Shown here piece after piece: positions 43,991 to 56,779 of a stretch of DNA of 64,000 nucleotides. The stretch spans positions 21,053,172-21,117,171 of the forward strand of contig JAULJL010000004.1 in assembly GCA_030761205.1 (NCBI GenBank), read 5' to 3'. This DNA is from Fremontodendron californicum. Lineage: Eukaryota; Streptophyta; Magnoliopsida; Malvales; Malvaceae. The notes beneath the pieces were generated by a model, which searched no databases, had not been told where the DNA came from, and saw nothing but the letters and a program-made list of their open reading frames with translations. A program made the translations under genes and the position numbers. The first letter of the stretch is position 1. Every line of letters begins with the position of its first letter.

Positions 43991-44943
43991 ATGGATAGTG
44001 AGATTAACTCTTGTGAGATTGAAAACAACGGTGGAGGTGAGATTAGTTACTGTAACGGTGAGAATATGTACTGTGAGATTGAACACAAAAAATTCAAAAA
44101 CTTATCAGATTTCAAAATAAACTTTCAAAAAACCTTTTCTTATTTCTAAATGATAATATAAATAAATTCAAAAATAAAATAATACCTTCCTTTCTTCTAA
44201 AAAAATGAAACCTTTTGCTCCCAACAGAAAAACATTTTTGCTACTACCAATTTTTCCTTTGTGCTTCTCTTTCTCTCTGTGTATTCTGTGATTTTTTGTT
44301 GTGGTTGTGTGTGTCTTCTGTCTTTTTGTATTTGTAGGAGTTTTCATCCCAAAATCCTTGGATGCCATTAACTTGTGCTTTTATGTTAGGATTTTTTCTT
44401 TTCTTAACTCTTAAAATTTTCAAAAATACAACAGAGGATTTCAACCTTGATTCTCACTAATTTCTACAGATCTGGTTGAAGATTTATCACTTTTTCATTT
44501 CTGTAAATTTTGATTTCTTGCTTTTTTTTTTTTTTAGTTTTTGGAATAAAATAAATAAAGTAAAAATGAAAAATAAAAATAAAAAGGAAAAGGAAAAGGA
44601 AAAAGAATAAAATGTGTATGAGTCGGTCTAATTTTGAAGCTCAAGACTTAATCTAAAAATTTCAAGTCCATTTGCAATTTTGAAGTCCAATAATCATATT
44701 AAGATTTAAAATTTAATTTAGGCACAACATGCAATCCAAAAGCCCAAAATTTAGACGAAAGATGGGTTTTACAAAAAATTGACTTATTTTAGTCTTAAGT
44801 TTTGAATCAAAATACATTTGTTTCAAATTAAAAGTCTTGAAAGAAATTAATTTGATAATTAAATTAAAAAAAATATTTTAAAAATCTCGGATAAAATTGG
44901 GTATCTATACATAATGTGTCCTCTTACATAAATAACAATTAAT
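43991..44943. other. no gene recognised; possible LTR relic
   Basis: 43995-44090 repeats GTGAGATT words. 44520-44610 is a purine-rich low-complexity run. At 44884-44912 the sequence (AATCTCGGATAAAATTGGGTATCTATACA) resembles the terminal segment of the A/B LTRs (GGACAAAATTAGGTGTCTACA), so an old related LTR may end here; I could not find its start. Confidence 0.4.
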
Positions 44944-46218
44944 TGGAAAGGATGATCACAGTGGGGGCAAAGGATTCACGATCAGTAGCCAGGGTATATC
45001 AGCGATCAGATCAGGGAAAATTGTTGGGCATACAGTGACCAGATTCTCAGGGAAAGTCGGTGCCCAGGCAGGTGGGAGAGACGACAAAGGGACAGACTTC
45101 TATGATTGGTATGACTGTTTCTAATCTTCAGTCCAGTCAAACTGAACCACAGCAGGTTGATTTAATGGAAAAGTCTTCTCATAACTTCGAGTTTGATGAG
45201 GCAAACATGCAGGTTTCGAACACTGATAAAGATAATGCTAAAAGCCGTACGGAACTTGTTATTTATGTGCATTCTCGATTTGGTGCTGGAGCTATTAACG
45301 GGGAGGCAAATGAAAGGAGAAAAGACAATGGAGAATGTGAGAAAGGAGATTGTCAAGTTGATAAGCAGGGTCCAGAGATAGTGAGAGATATGGACATGGA
45401 GAAGGTGAACACCATTGATGATGGGAGAGCAATTCCAACTAATACTCAAATTCGGCATGATAGTCATCATCTATTTATGGACTTGGGCACAGTTGCACAA
45501 TTGGAGGAATGGTTGAAATTATTAGCTGTGTGTGTGCTACATGATGTCACTAACCCGAAACTGTTGGAAGACTTCTTTAGCGGACAAGGCTTTCGTGGAT
45601 GTAGAGTTGCAATAATTGATCTTAAAAGAGTTTTAATATCTTTTGAGAATAAAGAGGATATTATAAGGTTTCTAGACGAAGAACATAAGTGAAGAGATGA
45701 TTGGTTTCTAGAGGCACAGGGTTGGCTACCAAGTATGTGGCGCAGGATTATTTCGTTTGGATTCGGGTAGAGAGGGTCCCTTTGGTTTACTAGAATTTGG
45801 AGTTTTTTAAAATTTTAGCTAAACGCTGGGGAAAGTTTATCGCGGTTGATAAGAAGACTTTATCAAGAGAGCATTTCGATGTGGCTAGGGTGCTGATTTC
45901 TTGTTTATCACCTTTCTCTTTTTGTGGTGTTTGCTCTTGCCTCATCAATGGGCAGGAAGTGTCATTACAAATTTTAGGTGATTTCTCTTCTTCGCTTCAA
46001 TATCCGGATGGTTTTAAACAATTTTGGGAGGTATACGAATCTGATGATAATGACCAGAACATAGTAGCAGAATCTAGGGATTATATGGTACACAGTCAAA
46101 GCATGAGCATGTTGCAGAGGTTGAGAAGGAACATGTGGTTGAAAATTTAAAGAATGAGCTGATTCGAAGAGAGGAGTTGAATTTCCTGACTGAACAGGTC
46201 GAATCATTTGATAACAGG
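44944..46218 (+). pseudogene. DUF4283-like non-LTR retroelement ORF, truncated
   Basis: Frame 45060-45692 (MPRQVGETTKGQTSMIGMTV start, then GQGFRGCRVAIIDLKRVLIS, ENKEDIIRFLDEEHK) continues after a stop and frameshift as YVAQDYFVWIRVERVPLVY, a TAG in place of the usual Trp, NLEFFKILAKRWGKFIAVDK, ARVLISCLSPFSF, GFKQFWEVYESDD and, in another frame, RREELNFLTEQVESFDN. The arrangement is that of the DUF4283 RNA-binding-like region found at the front of plant LINE-type and related RT proteins. At 46218 it is cut by the LTR of element B. Family assignment is from motif memory. Confidence 0.65.
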
Positions 46219-46989
46219 TGTCGCAACCTAAAAAATAACGAGTCTCATCGCAAGACTTTATTATTCGTTAAGCGTGACATTAAAAAAAACCGAGGAAAAG
46301 TCGACTTAATTCCTCTAGAAAAATGAAGGTTTTGAAAATGACCTTAAAAAAAAGACATGGAGTCGCCACCAATCTTTTTTAGCTAGGTGTGATCGGCCAC
46401 CTATTAAAACCGATTTTTATAAAACATTTTAAAATTAATTAAAACATTTTTAAAACCAATTTCAAGTCTGCGTTATAAACCAGAGAAATCAAAGAAACGG
46501 GTTCGGGAGTCGGTTACGTGTGGGGAAGGATTTGCACCCCCACAACGCCCGTATAAATCGGTACCTTATTAATCGTGTGTTATCTCAAGTCTCGGTAAAA
46601 AAGTCGATTTTAAATTTAGTATTTCAAGTTAATTCCCAATTTAAAGAAAAAATAATTCCATTTTTAATTGAAAATGATCCGGAATTTATAAATTAAAAAA
46701 TTTACCTATATTCCCCAACAAACGTGGCAAAATATAGAAATTTTTATTAATTTGGAAAACTTTCCGAATCATTCTCATTTTTTGAAAGAAAGATAATTGA
46801 TTATATTCCCTCCAGCAAACCCGGTAGAGAACTCATGAATTATTTTTAACTCAAGAATATCTTTATTATTTTTTATTGAAAAATCATTATCCTTTTGAAA
46901 ACATTTTAAAAGATATGAATATGTATATGCATGACATAAATAAAATGACATAGCAAAATCTAAATAATATAATGCATCCGAAATGATAT

Positions 46990-47330
46990 TTAAATGCCTT
47001 AGCATATTCTAAATGAAATGAAATAAATGCCTTAGCATATTCTAAATGAAATGAAATGTCCTAGGTATCATAATATGTTCTATATGAGATGCAATATCCT
47101 AAGTCATATGGTATATTCTAAATGAAATGAAATGACCTAGGTAACATAATATATTCTATATGACATGCAATATCCTAAGTCATATGATATATTCTAAATA
47201 AAATAAAATAACCCAAGTAACATAACATATTCTATATGAAATGAAATAACCTAAGTAACATGATATTTCCTAAATGAAATAAAATAACCTAAGTAACATA
47301 ACATATTCTATATGAAATGAAATAATTTAA
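46990..47330. repeat. AT-rich tandem repeats in element B LTR
   Basis: Units such as CATATTCTATATGAAATGAA alternating with TAACCTAAGTAACAT and TCCTAAGTCATATG, the same family as in element A but with its own order and number; repeated in the right LTR at 60890-61230. Confidence 0.8.
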
Positions 47331-48754
47331 ATGACATGGCAAACATGAATGATATGGCATATAAATTAAATGAGATGGAATATGAAATAATGCTATCATT
47401 TAATATGCATGAAAATAAAAATGAAAATAATAATGCATGAACATAGTATATGCTAAATAATATGACAACAAAAATAACTAAATAAAAAGCATAGGATATC
47501 ATGAAATATTCCAAATCATATAATAAACAATATAACATAACTCAAAATCATAACAATATCACAGAAATTATCATAGCAAGAATCACATATTATATAAAAT
47601 GCATGAATATGGAAAATGCAATGCATGAAATGTATTTTTTCCTTTAATTAAGGAAATCCGTATATCTAAAAAGATATCCGGCTACCTTAAGAAAATATGT
47701 CAAATTAAATATTCTAAAACCAAAATACTTTGTGATTCTTTGAAAACAATTTTGAAAAGCTTGAATTAAAAATAAAAACTGGGCTAATTTTTTAAAATCG
47801 CTCTAATTTTCCAAGTTTAAAAATCCGGACTTGACTACCCTTAACCCGAGACTTGAAAAACCATTTTTAGAGTTTAAAAAGGCTTATAAACTACCCTAAG
47901 TCTGTAGCTAACCCTCCTAATCAGCCCACTCTAAGTAACTTAACCAAAACAGAAAATTGAGTTTTCTTTAAATTCAATTCTGACTCCACTGTCCAGTTTT
48001 AAGCCACGATTTTTTATCCTATTTTTAAAAATTCAAAAATTTTGAAAAAAGTACAGGAGACTCAAGACATGTAAAAATACACGGAAAAAAAATCAGCTTA
48101 ATTTTTTGATTAAAGACAAATGCCCAGAACAATCGGAAAAGTACGAAAACTGGGTGAAAAAACTGTTTTGCCAAAATACATTTTTGCCTTTGATAAAATC
48201 ATTTAAAAATCAAAGTAAAAATATTTAAGTCTCACAAAATGACTCACAAACAGTAGCTAGGACTTTTTGAAAGTTAGATAAAAATTGGCTAAGTAAAAAA
48301 AAATTACAAAGGTAGAATAATCAATTTGACAAAACTTAATTTTCCACAAGTGTGCTCAAGAGAGCATGACTTTGAACCACTAATTGGCTCAAGTCATTAT
48401 TCAAGTGGCATGAACATGAAATGCATGAAACAATACAGCAAACATAATGCATGAAATGCATGGATTTAAACCTAAATGTCATGAAAAAATGCATGGCATT
48501 CATAAAGTGACCTAGACCTAAATGAACTTGCATGGCATTTAATGCAACCTAGACCTAAAATGCATGAACATGCATGGAAAATAAACCTAACTTGATAACT
48601 AAAATATGCATGGCATTTTCACAAACACAAAGCATGCTTAAACCAAAAACTCAACCAAATATCATGCAAATGCTAACCTGTCAACAAACATGGCAAGAAT
48701 GCACATAAAATGCAAAAATTCCAAGGGTGGCCGAATGGAATAATATGACTAACA

Positions 48755-49110
48755 AACATGGCATTTTCACAAACACTTGGTATACTAACATGCTCAACTA
48801 AATCAAATGTCATACAAATGCAAAAACCTACCAACTAACATGGCAAAAATGCAACACACAATGCAAAACACATGGAGTAGCCAAATGGCCTCAAGCTCCA
48901 ACAAGCATGGCATTTTCACAAACACTTGGTATACTAACATGCTCAACTAAAATATAACACTCAAATCATGCAAAAATCACACAAGCATTTTCACAAACAC
49001 TTAATATACTAAATCTAAAACATGCTCAACTAAGATATAAAACTCAAATCATGCAAAGACCACACAAGCATTTTCACAAACACTTGATATACTAAATCTA
49101 AAACATGCTC
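48755..49110. repeat. short direct repeats in element B LTR
   Basis: Four spaced copies of GCATTTTCACAAACACTT followed by (GG/AA/GA)TATACTAA and a downstream ACATGCTCAA word, about 75-150 bp apart. The right LTR has the same set at about 62665-63020. Confidence 0.75.
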
Positions 49111-51492
49111 AAATTTAAACATCATGAAAACAGAAAATTAAAAATGCAAGAACATGATATTTAAATCATAAATGACAACAAACAAAGCAACCAAATTAAA
49201 ATATAACTCAAGTATATGAAATAAAAAAAAACATTTAAAACACCAAGATCAAAGAAAATAACATAAATAATATGGTAAAATAAACCAAAACAGCAACTTA
49301 AATAAATAATGTAGGCCATTTGGCCATGGTGAGTTTCTTGTAAAAACAAATTGTAAAAAATATCTTTAAGAAAGAGATGAAGGAAGAACTTAAAAGAACA
49401 ATAAAAAAACATTTATTGAAAATAGAAACTCACCAAATAATTAATAAAATAGCAAAAATAAGAATGGAAAATCAAGAAAGTGCAAGAGTTGGTGCTCAAG
49501 AGCAACCTCAAGAAGCTATCTTTCAAGCTTTATCTCCTCAAACTTTCCTTTCTTTTCTAAACTTTTCTTTTTTGCTTTCAACCAAGGAGAGAAAAAACTA
49601 AGTAAACTCCAAAAGAACTCAGCCAAATGAAATGAAAAAAAATGAATTTTCTGCCCCATCCTACTATGCTGGCCGAAATCCCCTCATATTGCCCAAGGAT
49701 GTTGTCATTTTTCTTGTAACCAATTTTCCATCAAATGGCTAATAATTCAAGGTGAAAAATCATGAAATTACCACCTTTAGATTAGCATCTCAGCTCTCTC
49801 AAATTACAGCTGTTCAAGAATAATGTTGACATCTCTCTTGGCCTATGTGGCTTAATCACCATGGCTTGATCAAAGAGAATCTCTAACTAACTCTTGATTT
49901 TTAGCCATTTCATTGAAAAATCAGAAGCTTCCTCCTTCGTTTGGGCCTGGGCAGGCCAGTACTTCTCTTTTCCAGCCCAACTCCGGTTTTTTGAAAGGCC
50001 CAAAGAAGCCTTTTTCGGTTGCTTGGGTGAAATGACCGTTTTGCCCCCCAGATGCAAATAAATATCAAACGGACTCCAAATTCAACTTTTCTTTTTTTAA
50101 TACTTCTAAAATAATAAAATATTGAGTTGTGGAAGTTTTCAAAATTATCCGAGTTCGTTTGCTATTTATTTGGATTTTTTCTTCCAAAAATGTCCTTTTA
50201 TGCCCCTACATTTTACCATTTTTTAAACGAGCTCCAAATCAAGATTTTTCTTCACCAATATCTTCAAAATAATTAAAAAGTGTGATCTGGAAGTTTTCAT
50301 AATTTTTGGAGCTCATTTGGTATTTTTTTCGGGATTTATCGGCTTGAATTACTGCATAGGAGGCCCGGGATTGGCCATTTTGCAAACAAACTCTGAATAA
50401 AGATTTTATTTTTCCAATCTCTTCCAAATAATTTAAAAATGATATTTGCAAAATTTCAGAATTTTTGGAGTCCATTTGCTATTTTTTCGGGATTTATCTT
50501 TTTGAATTATTGCATAGGAGGCCCAGTATTTGGCCATTTTGCAAACGAACTCCGAATCAAGATTTTATTTTGTCAATATCTTCCAAATAATTTAAAAATG
50601 AGATTTGCGAAATTTCAAAAGATTTGGAGCTCATTTGCTATTTTTTCGGGATTTTTCTTTTTGAATTACTACATAAGAAGCCCGGGATTTGGCCATTTTG
50701 CAAACGAACTCCAAATCAAGATTTTATTTTACCAATCTCTTTCAAATGATTTAAGAATGAGATTGACAAAATGTTCAGAATTTTCGGAGTCCATTTGCTA
50801 TTTTTCCCAAATTTTCCAATTTTGCCCTTTTACCTTCGAAACCCGGTTTTGCTCAAAACAAGTCCGATTTTCAGATTTTCTTCAAGCTGAGCCTTGGGCT
50901 ATCCTTTTTAATCATTCCTCATCCATTGGGGGCTTTGTTCTTACCAACTCGGGCCATTTCTGTGATTCTTCCCGATTTCACCGAAATCTACCAAAAACCC
51001 TAATTCTCGTTTTTCTCTCGGATTGACTTTTCTTTCAGTTTTTCTTGCAAGTGATACCCGTAGTCAGTGCTTATCTTTCATTTGGAACCTTCAATTTTGA
51101 CCAATTTGATCGTTTAAGCACTTTTCCCCAAATTTCGCGGATTAGGGTTTCTTTTCAACTGAATCTCCAAATCCCAACTTCCGAACTCCATATCCTTCAA
51201 TGTAGACCTCGGATTATCAAAATTATTTTGCCATTTTTCAATTGAACTTAAAATCTTGATTTTGAAATTGGGTTGAATTTTTCAGTAGTTGATTTTCTGG
51301 GGTTGACTTTTTCGAGGTTGACTTTTTTGGGGTTGACTTTTTTCAAGTTTGACTTCTTATGCTTGCCCTCTTAAACTAAGTCTCGGAGTACCACCTGTAG
51401 GATGAAAAAAAAAAATCTTTTTACACTCAAAAACATCAATATAGGAAGAAAACATACCTGTTTAGTGGTCCGAACAAAATTTGGTGTCTACA

Positions 51493-51832
51493 GCTGCCCC
51501 TCTTTGGCTATTGCTGAGAATCAGGAATCAGGCAAAGATAAACCGACACTAATTTTGTACGATTTGTAAAATCACATGTGAATGAAAGGGAAAAGGGTTT
51601 CTTTTTTATTCTTCTATCATTTTTTTTTGTTGAAAGAACTTGTAAATTGAATATTTGTCCTTAAATTGAATTCCCTAACTAATCAAGGCTCGACCCGTCT
51701 TAAGGAAACGGATTTGATTTTCAAAAAAAAAAATTCTACAAAATTGAAGATTTGTCCTTAAATTGAATTCCTTGACTAATCAAGGCTCGATCCGTCTTAA
51801 GGAAACGGATTCGATTTTCAAAAATAAAAATT
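51493..51832 (-). other. element B 3' region next to LTR
   Basis: Begins GCTGCCCCTCTTTGG as in element A (polypurine tract on the minus strand) and holds two copies of a roughly 100 bp unit (TTGTCCTTAAATTGAATTCC, TAATCAAGGCTCGA, GGAAACGGATT) at about 51650 and 51745. Non-coding. Confidence 0.65.
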
Positions 51833-52805
51833 GGGCCCGAAGGTCTTAAGAATAGTGCCCGAAGGTCTTAAAAACTGGTGCCCGGGGGTCTTAAAAATAG
51901 TGCCCGAAGGTCTTAAAAATTGGTGCCCGAAGGTCTCTAAAATGGTGCCCGGAGGTCTTAAAAAAATCAGTGCCCGAAGGTCTTTAAAATGGTGCCCGGA
52001 GGTCTTAAAAAATTGGTGCCCGAAAGTCTTTAAAATTGGTGCCCGGAGGTCTTAAAAAACTGGTGCCCGTAGGTCTTTAAAATGGTACCCGGAGGTCTTA
52101 AAACATTGGTGCTCGAAGGTCTTTAAAACTGGTGCCCGGAGGTTTTAAAAAACTAGTGCCCGGAGGTCTTTAAATGGTGCCCGGAGGCCTTACCCGTGAT
52201 TTTGAAAAAAAAGTTATGCCCGGAGGTCTTAAGAATGGTGCCCGTAGGCCTTACCCGTGAAAAAAAGTTATGCCCCGAGGTCTTAAAAATGGTGCCCGTA
52301 GGCCTTACCCGTGAAAAAAAGTTATGCCCCGAGGTCTTAAAAATGGTGCCCGTAGGCCTTACCCGTGAAAAAAAGTTATGCCCGGAGGTCTTAAGAATGG
52401 TGCCCGAAGGTCTTACCCATAATTTGAAAAATTATGCCCGGAGGTCTTAAAAATGGTGCCCGTAGGCCTTACCCGTGAAAAACATTATGCCCGGAGGTCT
52501 TAAGAATGGTGCCCAGAGGTCTTACCCGTGATTTGAAAAATTATGCCCGGAGGTTTTAAAAATGGTGCCCGTAGGCCTTACCCGTGAAAAAAAAGTATGC
52601 CCGGAGGTTTTAAAGATGGTGCCCGTAGGCCTTACCTGTGAAAAAAGTTATGCCTGAAGGTTTTGAAAATGGTGCCCGTAGGCCTTACCCGTGAAAAAAA
52701 CGTTATGCCCGGAGGTCTTAAGAGTGGTGCCCGGAGGTCTTACCCGTGATTTGAAAAATTATGCTCGGAGGTCTTAAGAATGGTGCCCGGAGGCCTTACC
52801 CGTGA
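51833..52805. repeat. compound minisatellite (GCCCG(G/A)AGGTCTTAA family)
   Basis: About 970 bp. The first part (51833-52170) repeats a simple 20-26 bp unit, GGTGCCCGAAGGTCTTAAAA. From about 52200 the unit becomes compound: TATGCCCGGAGGTCTTAA, AATGGTGCCCGTAGGCCTTA, CCCGTGAAAAAAAGT, exactly 54 bp in the stretch 52215-52376 and variable afterwards. Unrelated to the 72 bp array at the matching place in element A. The + frames at 51831-52450 are repeat artefacts. Confidence 0.93.
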
Positions 52806-55621
52806 AAAAAAGAAAAAAAAAGTAAATAACTTAGACTGGTGCAAATGTTTTTTGATGCAGATGCAGATGTTGAATAAGATACAAATAACTTATACTGGTG
52901 CAAATGTCTTTGATGCAAATGTAAATAACTTAGATTGATGCAAATGCTTCTTGATGTAGATTCAAATAACTTAGATTGATGCAAATTTTCTTGATGCAGA
53001 TGCCCTTACTAATTGTGTTCATGTAAATGGTTTATGATTATCACACAATAATGAAAATGCAATGATTCTAGAAATGATGCAATTGCTTGAGATGACGCAA
53101 ATGCGAATTCCATGAAGAATGTAAATGTAAAGGTAAAGGTAAAATGCATATGCTTATGGAATAATGCCAATGCAAATACCCATGAATGATGCAAATGCTT
53201 GCCGACACTGTGCAGATGCAAAAGCTCGATAAAGAGATGAGTGCTCATGAGTGATGCAAATGCCCCCGGTTGTTTTTCTAGACTTTGGCTTAGCCTTTCA
53301 TATTCATTTTTCCTCTTCAAATCAGAGTATATCTTCAATTCATTTTGGCTATTCTCTTTGCCCCAACAGTTTTCAAACTTTCATCAACAGAGATCAGAAC
53401 TAGGTTTTATTTCTTCTCCTCATATCTGGAAGTCAGGACCTATTCTGGCAATTCTATACCTTTGAGTTAGAAAAATCCTTGTCTCATGTCAACATCAAAA
53501 TGGGTATTTCAAAAAAATATATCTTTATTTGTTTTCTCATTTTGAAAACTTTCGAACAAAAAATATTAACCCCACAATGTGTGATGTACAAATCTTTTGA
53601 AGACTGATGATCATTGTTAGAAAATTCTCTAAGTGTCAATCTGGGGTTTTTAACTGGGATTGGCAAGCTTGGTATAACAAGATTCTGTCTTTTCCAGGAA
53701 AACTTCATGACAAAAATGTATATCCCTTCTAGGCTCACAAATGGAAAAGGTTTTATAAATCATGAATTCATTGAGAACCAAACAAATTCAACATTCTTTT
53801 AGTTTCCATATCAAGGCATTTTGACAAGCGTCAAGATTGGCCGGGATGTTTAAACCGGAAAGTTTAATCTTGGAGGAAAAAAAAGTTTCAGTTTTTGAAG
53901 ACAATCCTCTAAATGAGATTTGACAATTTGGGAGGTTCAGGAATTCTTAAATATTCCTCGATGACCACTCCTTTAAGATGACCTTCTCTTTTTGTGGTAT
54001 CGGCACTTTCATAGATGGCATCAAAAATTTCCATTTTACTCTAGACTGCCCATTTTTGGGTTTTGGCCCTAGAGCCCATTCTTTCCAATTTTTTTTTTTC
54101 GTTCTACCATACACTTGAGGATTCTAAATTCTTCCTTAGTGAAATGATAATTCGATGAGATAGGATAAAATCTGAGAACAAACCTTTCAAATTAAATATT
54201 CATGCTTGATCAAAATGGACTTTTAAAGCACATAATGTAGGTCATGGCTCAGGGTTCAGAAAGAAAGGGTAAATGGGCCCAAAATATGTGTTTGAGGGTA
54301 ATCAGATCAAGGATCATTTCTTGAGGATGATTCTCTTTGAAACATTTGCCCCTTCTTGGACATTTCTTTCCTTTTGACTTTGCTCTTTTTCTTCTTTGCT
54401 TTTGGCTTTCAATTTGCCATGTCTTTCACTTTTTTTTTCACTTTAATTTTGCCCCTTTTTCTCGACAAAGTGAGACCGTATTTATTCGGGGCTCCATTTG
54501 CTTTGCATCTGTATTTGAGCTAGGACTCATTTCTCAATGATCTTTAAAAAGATCTTTCCTTGCATTTGCCCCCTAGTGTAGAGGGTGATCCTTGATCAGG
54601 GTTCAAAGAAGAAAGAATTCTTTTGGCTCAAAAAGGGTGACTATGGATAATTTCTTTTTGTGCGAAGGGGATATGAAAGATGGCCATTTCTCATGTCAAG
54701 CACAAATATTCACATTGAAAAGCAATCCCCAGGGGAAATAGATAATCAAAATTTCATTTTGCACTTTGGAATCATCTGAATTCTCATATGCATGATATTA
54801 CAAAAATGTTTTCATTTTTCATCGCATGCCCCAATGATTCATGGTTAGTCCATCCTTATTCACCATGTATCCATCATTTCAACATATGATGCCCCAGTTT
54901 GAATAACCATGAGAATTTGTATCAACGAGGAACATAGCAAGTCTAGGTCTGTACTGAAAAGGCAGAATTTTAAATCTGAGTTCTTTGAAGAGACAAGGAA
55001 AATATGACCTAAAAACGGGTTTCCTCTGGGATATGGGATAATCTAGTTTAGTCATTATGCCCCAAGGTGTCAATTATGAAGTGATGTTTGGGCAATTAGT
55101 GTTTTGGTCATTGGGAAAGGTCATGAATGGTTTTAGCACAATCTTGACACACACCAAATTATCAAAATCTAGATTCTTGAAAGAATGTCTCATTTGTTTG
55201 AATTTCAAGGAATTTGAAAATTTTCAAAAAGTTCGTTCCTTTGTTCATAGCCTAGACTAAGATCTACGTCTTTGCTTATTCTGTGATGACAATGGTTTTA
55301 TGAAGTCAAATCATTCATATTCCTTGAAGCATTAGGTCTTTCAAGTGTTCTTGGTTTAAGAGATTTAGGCTTAGGAAAACCTAAAGAGAAGGGAGAAGGT
55401 ATTGGGTCATTTGTAACACTGATCATCAATCTTCTTGAGACTATCTATTATTAAAAATTCTTTAATGCTTTTTTTTTTGCAAATTCAAGTTATTGTTAAA
55501 ACACAACAAACACAAAGCATTTAAAATTCAAAATTCATTTAATTCATGTAGATGTTAACATGAGACAAGTGCTTTCATCATCACAGTGTATAGAACTACA
55601 TGCGTCAAAAACCTAATATGA
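52806..55621 (-). other. element B 3' untranslated region
   Basis: Non-coding. 52830-53010 holds diverged repeats of AATAACTTAGATTGATGCAAAT type; 53110-53145 a short AAATGTAAAGGT run. The part 54100-54790 matches the 3' region of element A (17160-17760), after which pol should follow but does not: gag begins at 55622 after about 0.8 kb. The pol deletion junction must lie in roughly 54800-55620. Confidence 0.65.
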
Positions 55622-56779
55622 TCATGCACAATGTTTCTTATGACACTTGGCTTTCCCATCTTCAAAACTTATCGAACCAGCCTTGATGAGATCTCTGACC
55701 TTGTACTTCAAAATGGGGCAGTTCTCTGTTGAGTGACCTTGATTACCAGAATGATAACCACAACACTCATTAGCATCATACCAGCTCGGATAAGGGGGCT
55801 TCAGAGTCTCTAATTGTATGGGTGTCACAAGGTGATTCTGGATGAGTTGATGTAGTAGCTCCTCTGAAATTACCTTGATAGCATTCTCAATCATCTCCTC
55901 TGAAATTACCATGTCCAAAAAATTCTTCGTGGTGTTACCGACAAGTATATCATAGTACGGGGCCTGCAGTGTATTCACAAAGATGACAGTGGTTTCCTTC
56001 TGAGTTAAGGGCGGTTGTACTTGGGCGGCCAGGCTCATCCACCGTTTCACATATTCTTTGAAGTTCTTAGTAGCTCTTTTCTTCATATTTTGCAAAGTGA
56101 GACGGTTAGGTGTCATGTCGGTCATATGCTTGTACTGGTTTTGAAAAACCCTAGCCAAATCATTACAAGAGCGAATCTGATCCTTGCTCAACAGACTATA
56201 CCACCTAATTGCGGACCCGCTGAGGCTATCCTGAAAGCAGTGAATCAAAAGCTTATCATTATCTATATGACTTGTCATCTTCCGGCAGAACATAGTGATG
56301 TGGGCTGATGGATCGGTCATCCCGTCATATTTCACAAAGTCAGGGATCTTGAACTTAGGAGGAATGAATAAATCGAGGACCAAACATTGTTCTTTCGCAT
56401 CTAAACTCCCAAATATATCTGTATTTTCTACTACCCAGAGCCTTTCATCTAGCAACTGATATTTCCCTTGGGAATCTGCCAACTCAACCTCATTTACTGC
56501 AACCCTTTTCAACTTTGCCTGTTCAGTTGGATCATCTGAGTTTAGGACATTGACTGTGTTCTGGGCATCAATCATTACGACCTCATTCTGATCCTTTTGT
56601 GCCTCTAACCCTTTCCTGGCGACAAAGTTTTCAGTGTATCCCTTGATTACGGTGGACATTAGCTCCATCAATTTAGTCATCTGATCCTTAGATTCTGCTT
56701 GAGACTTTGCCAGCTGTTCTCGCAATTCTTTTTGTTCCCTTTCCATTTTTTCCATTCGGGCAACTTGTTCATCCTCCAT
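55622..56779 (-). CDS. element B gag
   Basis: 385 residues, open throughout. Coiled-coil start (MEDEQVARMEKMEREQKELR), retrotransposon gag domain (PPKFKIPDFVKYDGMTDPSA, CFQDSLSGSAIRWYSLL, CNDLARVFQNQYKHMTDMTP, TLQNMKKRATKNFKEYVKRW, VIFVNTLQAPYYDILVGN), then the PPYPSWYDANECCGYHSGNQ block with zinc-binding-like C-X2-H-X4-GH-X3-NC. It corresponds to gag of element A but lacks the Pro/Tyr-rich spacer and ends after GKAKCHKKHCA, with no protease. A retained gag in a pol-less element could support packaging in trans. Confidence 0.85.
   Translation of the reverse strand: MEDEQVARMEKMEREQKELREQLAKSQAESKDQMTKLMELMSTVIKGYTENFVARKGLEAQKDQNEVVMIDAQNTVNVLNSDDPTEQAKLKRVAVNEVELADSQGKYQLLDERLWVVENTDIFGSLDAKEQCLVLDLFIPPKFKIPDFVKYDGMTDPSAHITMFCRKMTSHIDNDKLLIHCFQDSLSGSAIRWYSLLSKDQIRSCNDLARVFQNQYKHMTDMTPNRLTLQNMKKRATKNFKEYVKRWMSLAAQVQPPLTQKETTVIFVNTLQAPYYDILVGNTTKNFLDMVISEEMIENAIKVISEELLHQLIQNHLVTPIQLETLKPPYPSWYDANECCGYHSGNQGHSTENCPILKYKVRDLIKAGSISFEDGKAKCHKKHCA

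Larger units (their letters stand above)
46219..51492 (-). repeat. element B 3' LTR (left), 5274 bp
   Basis: TGTCGCAACC...GGTGTCTACA on the + strand. Contains the AT-rich array at 46990-47330, a second array of CATTTTCACAAACACTT(GG)TATACTAA...CATGCTCAA units at about 48755-49110 that is not developed in element A, and diverged repeats of the TTTGGCCATTTTGCAAAC type at 50360-50710. Confidence 0.92.

Noticed and set aside
51831..52450. Repetitive + strand ORFs (CPEVLKMVPVGL-type)
   Set aside because: Translation of the minisatellite in element B; no independent coding evidence.
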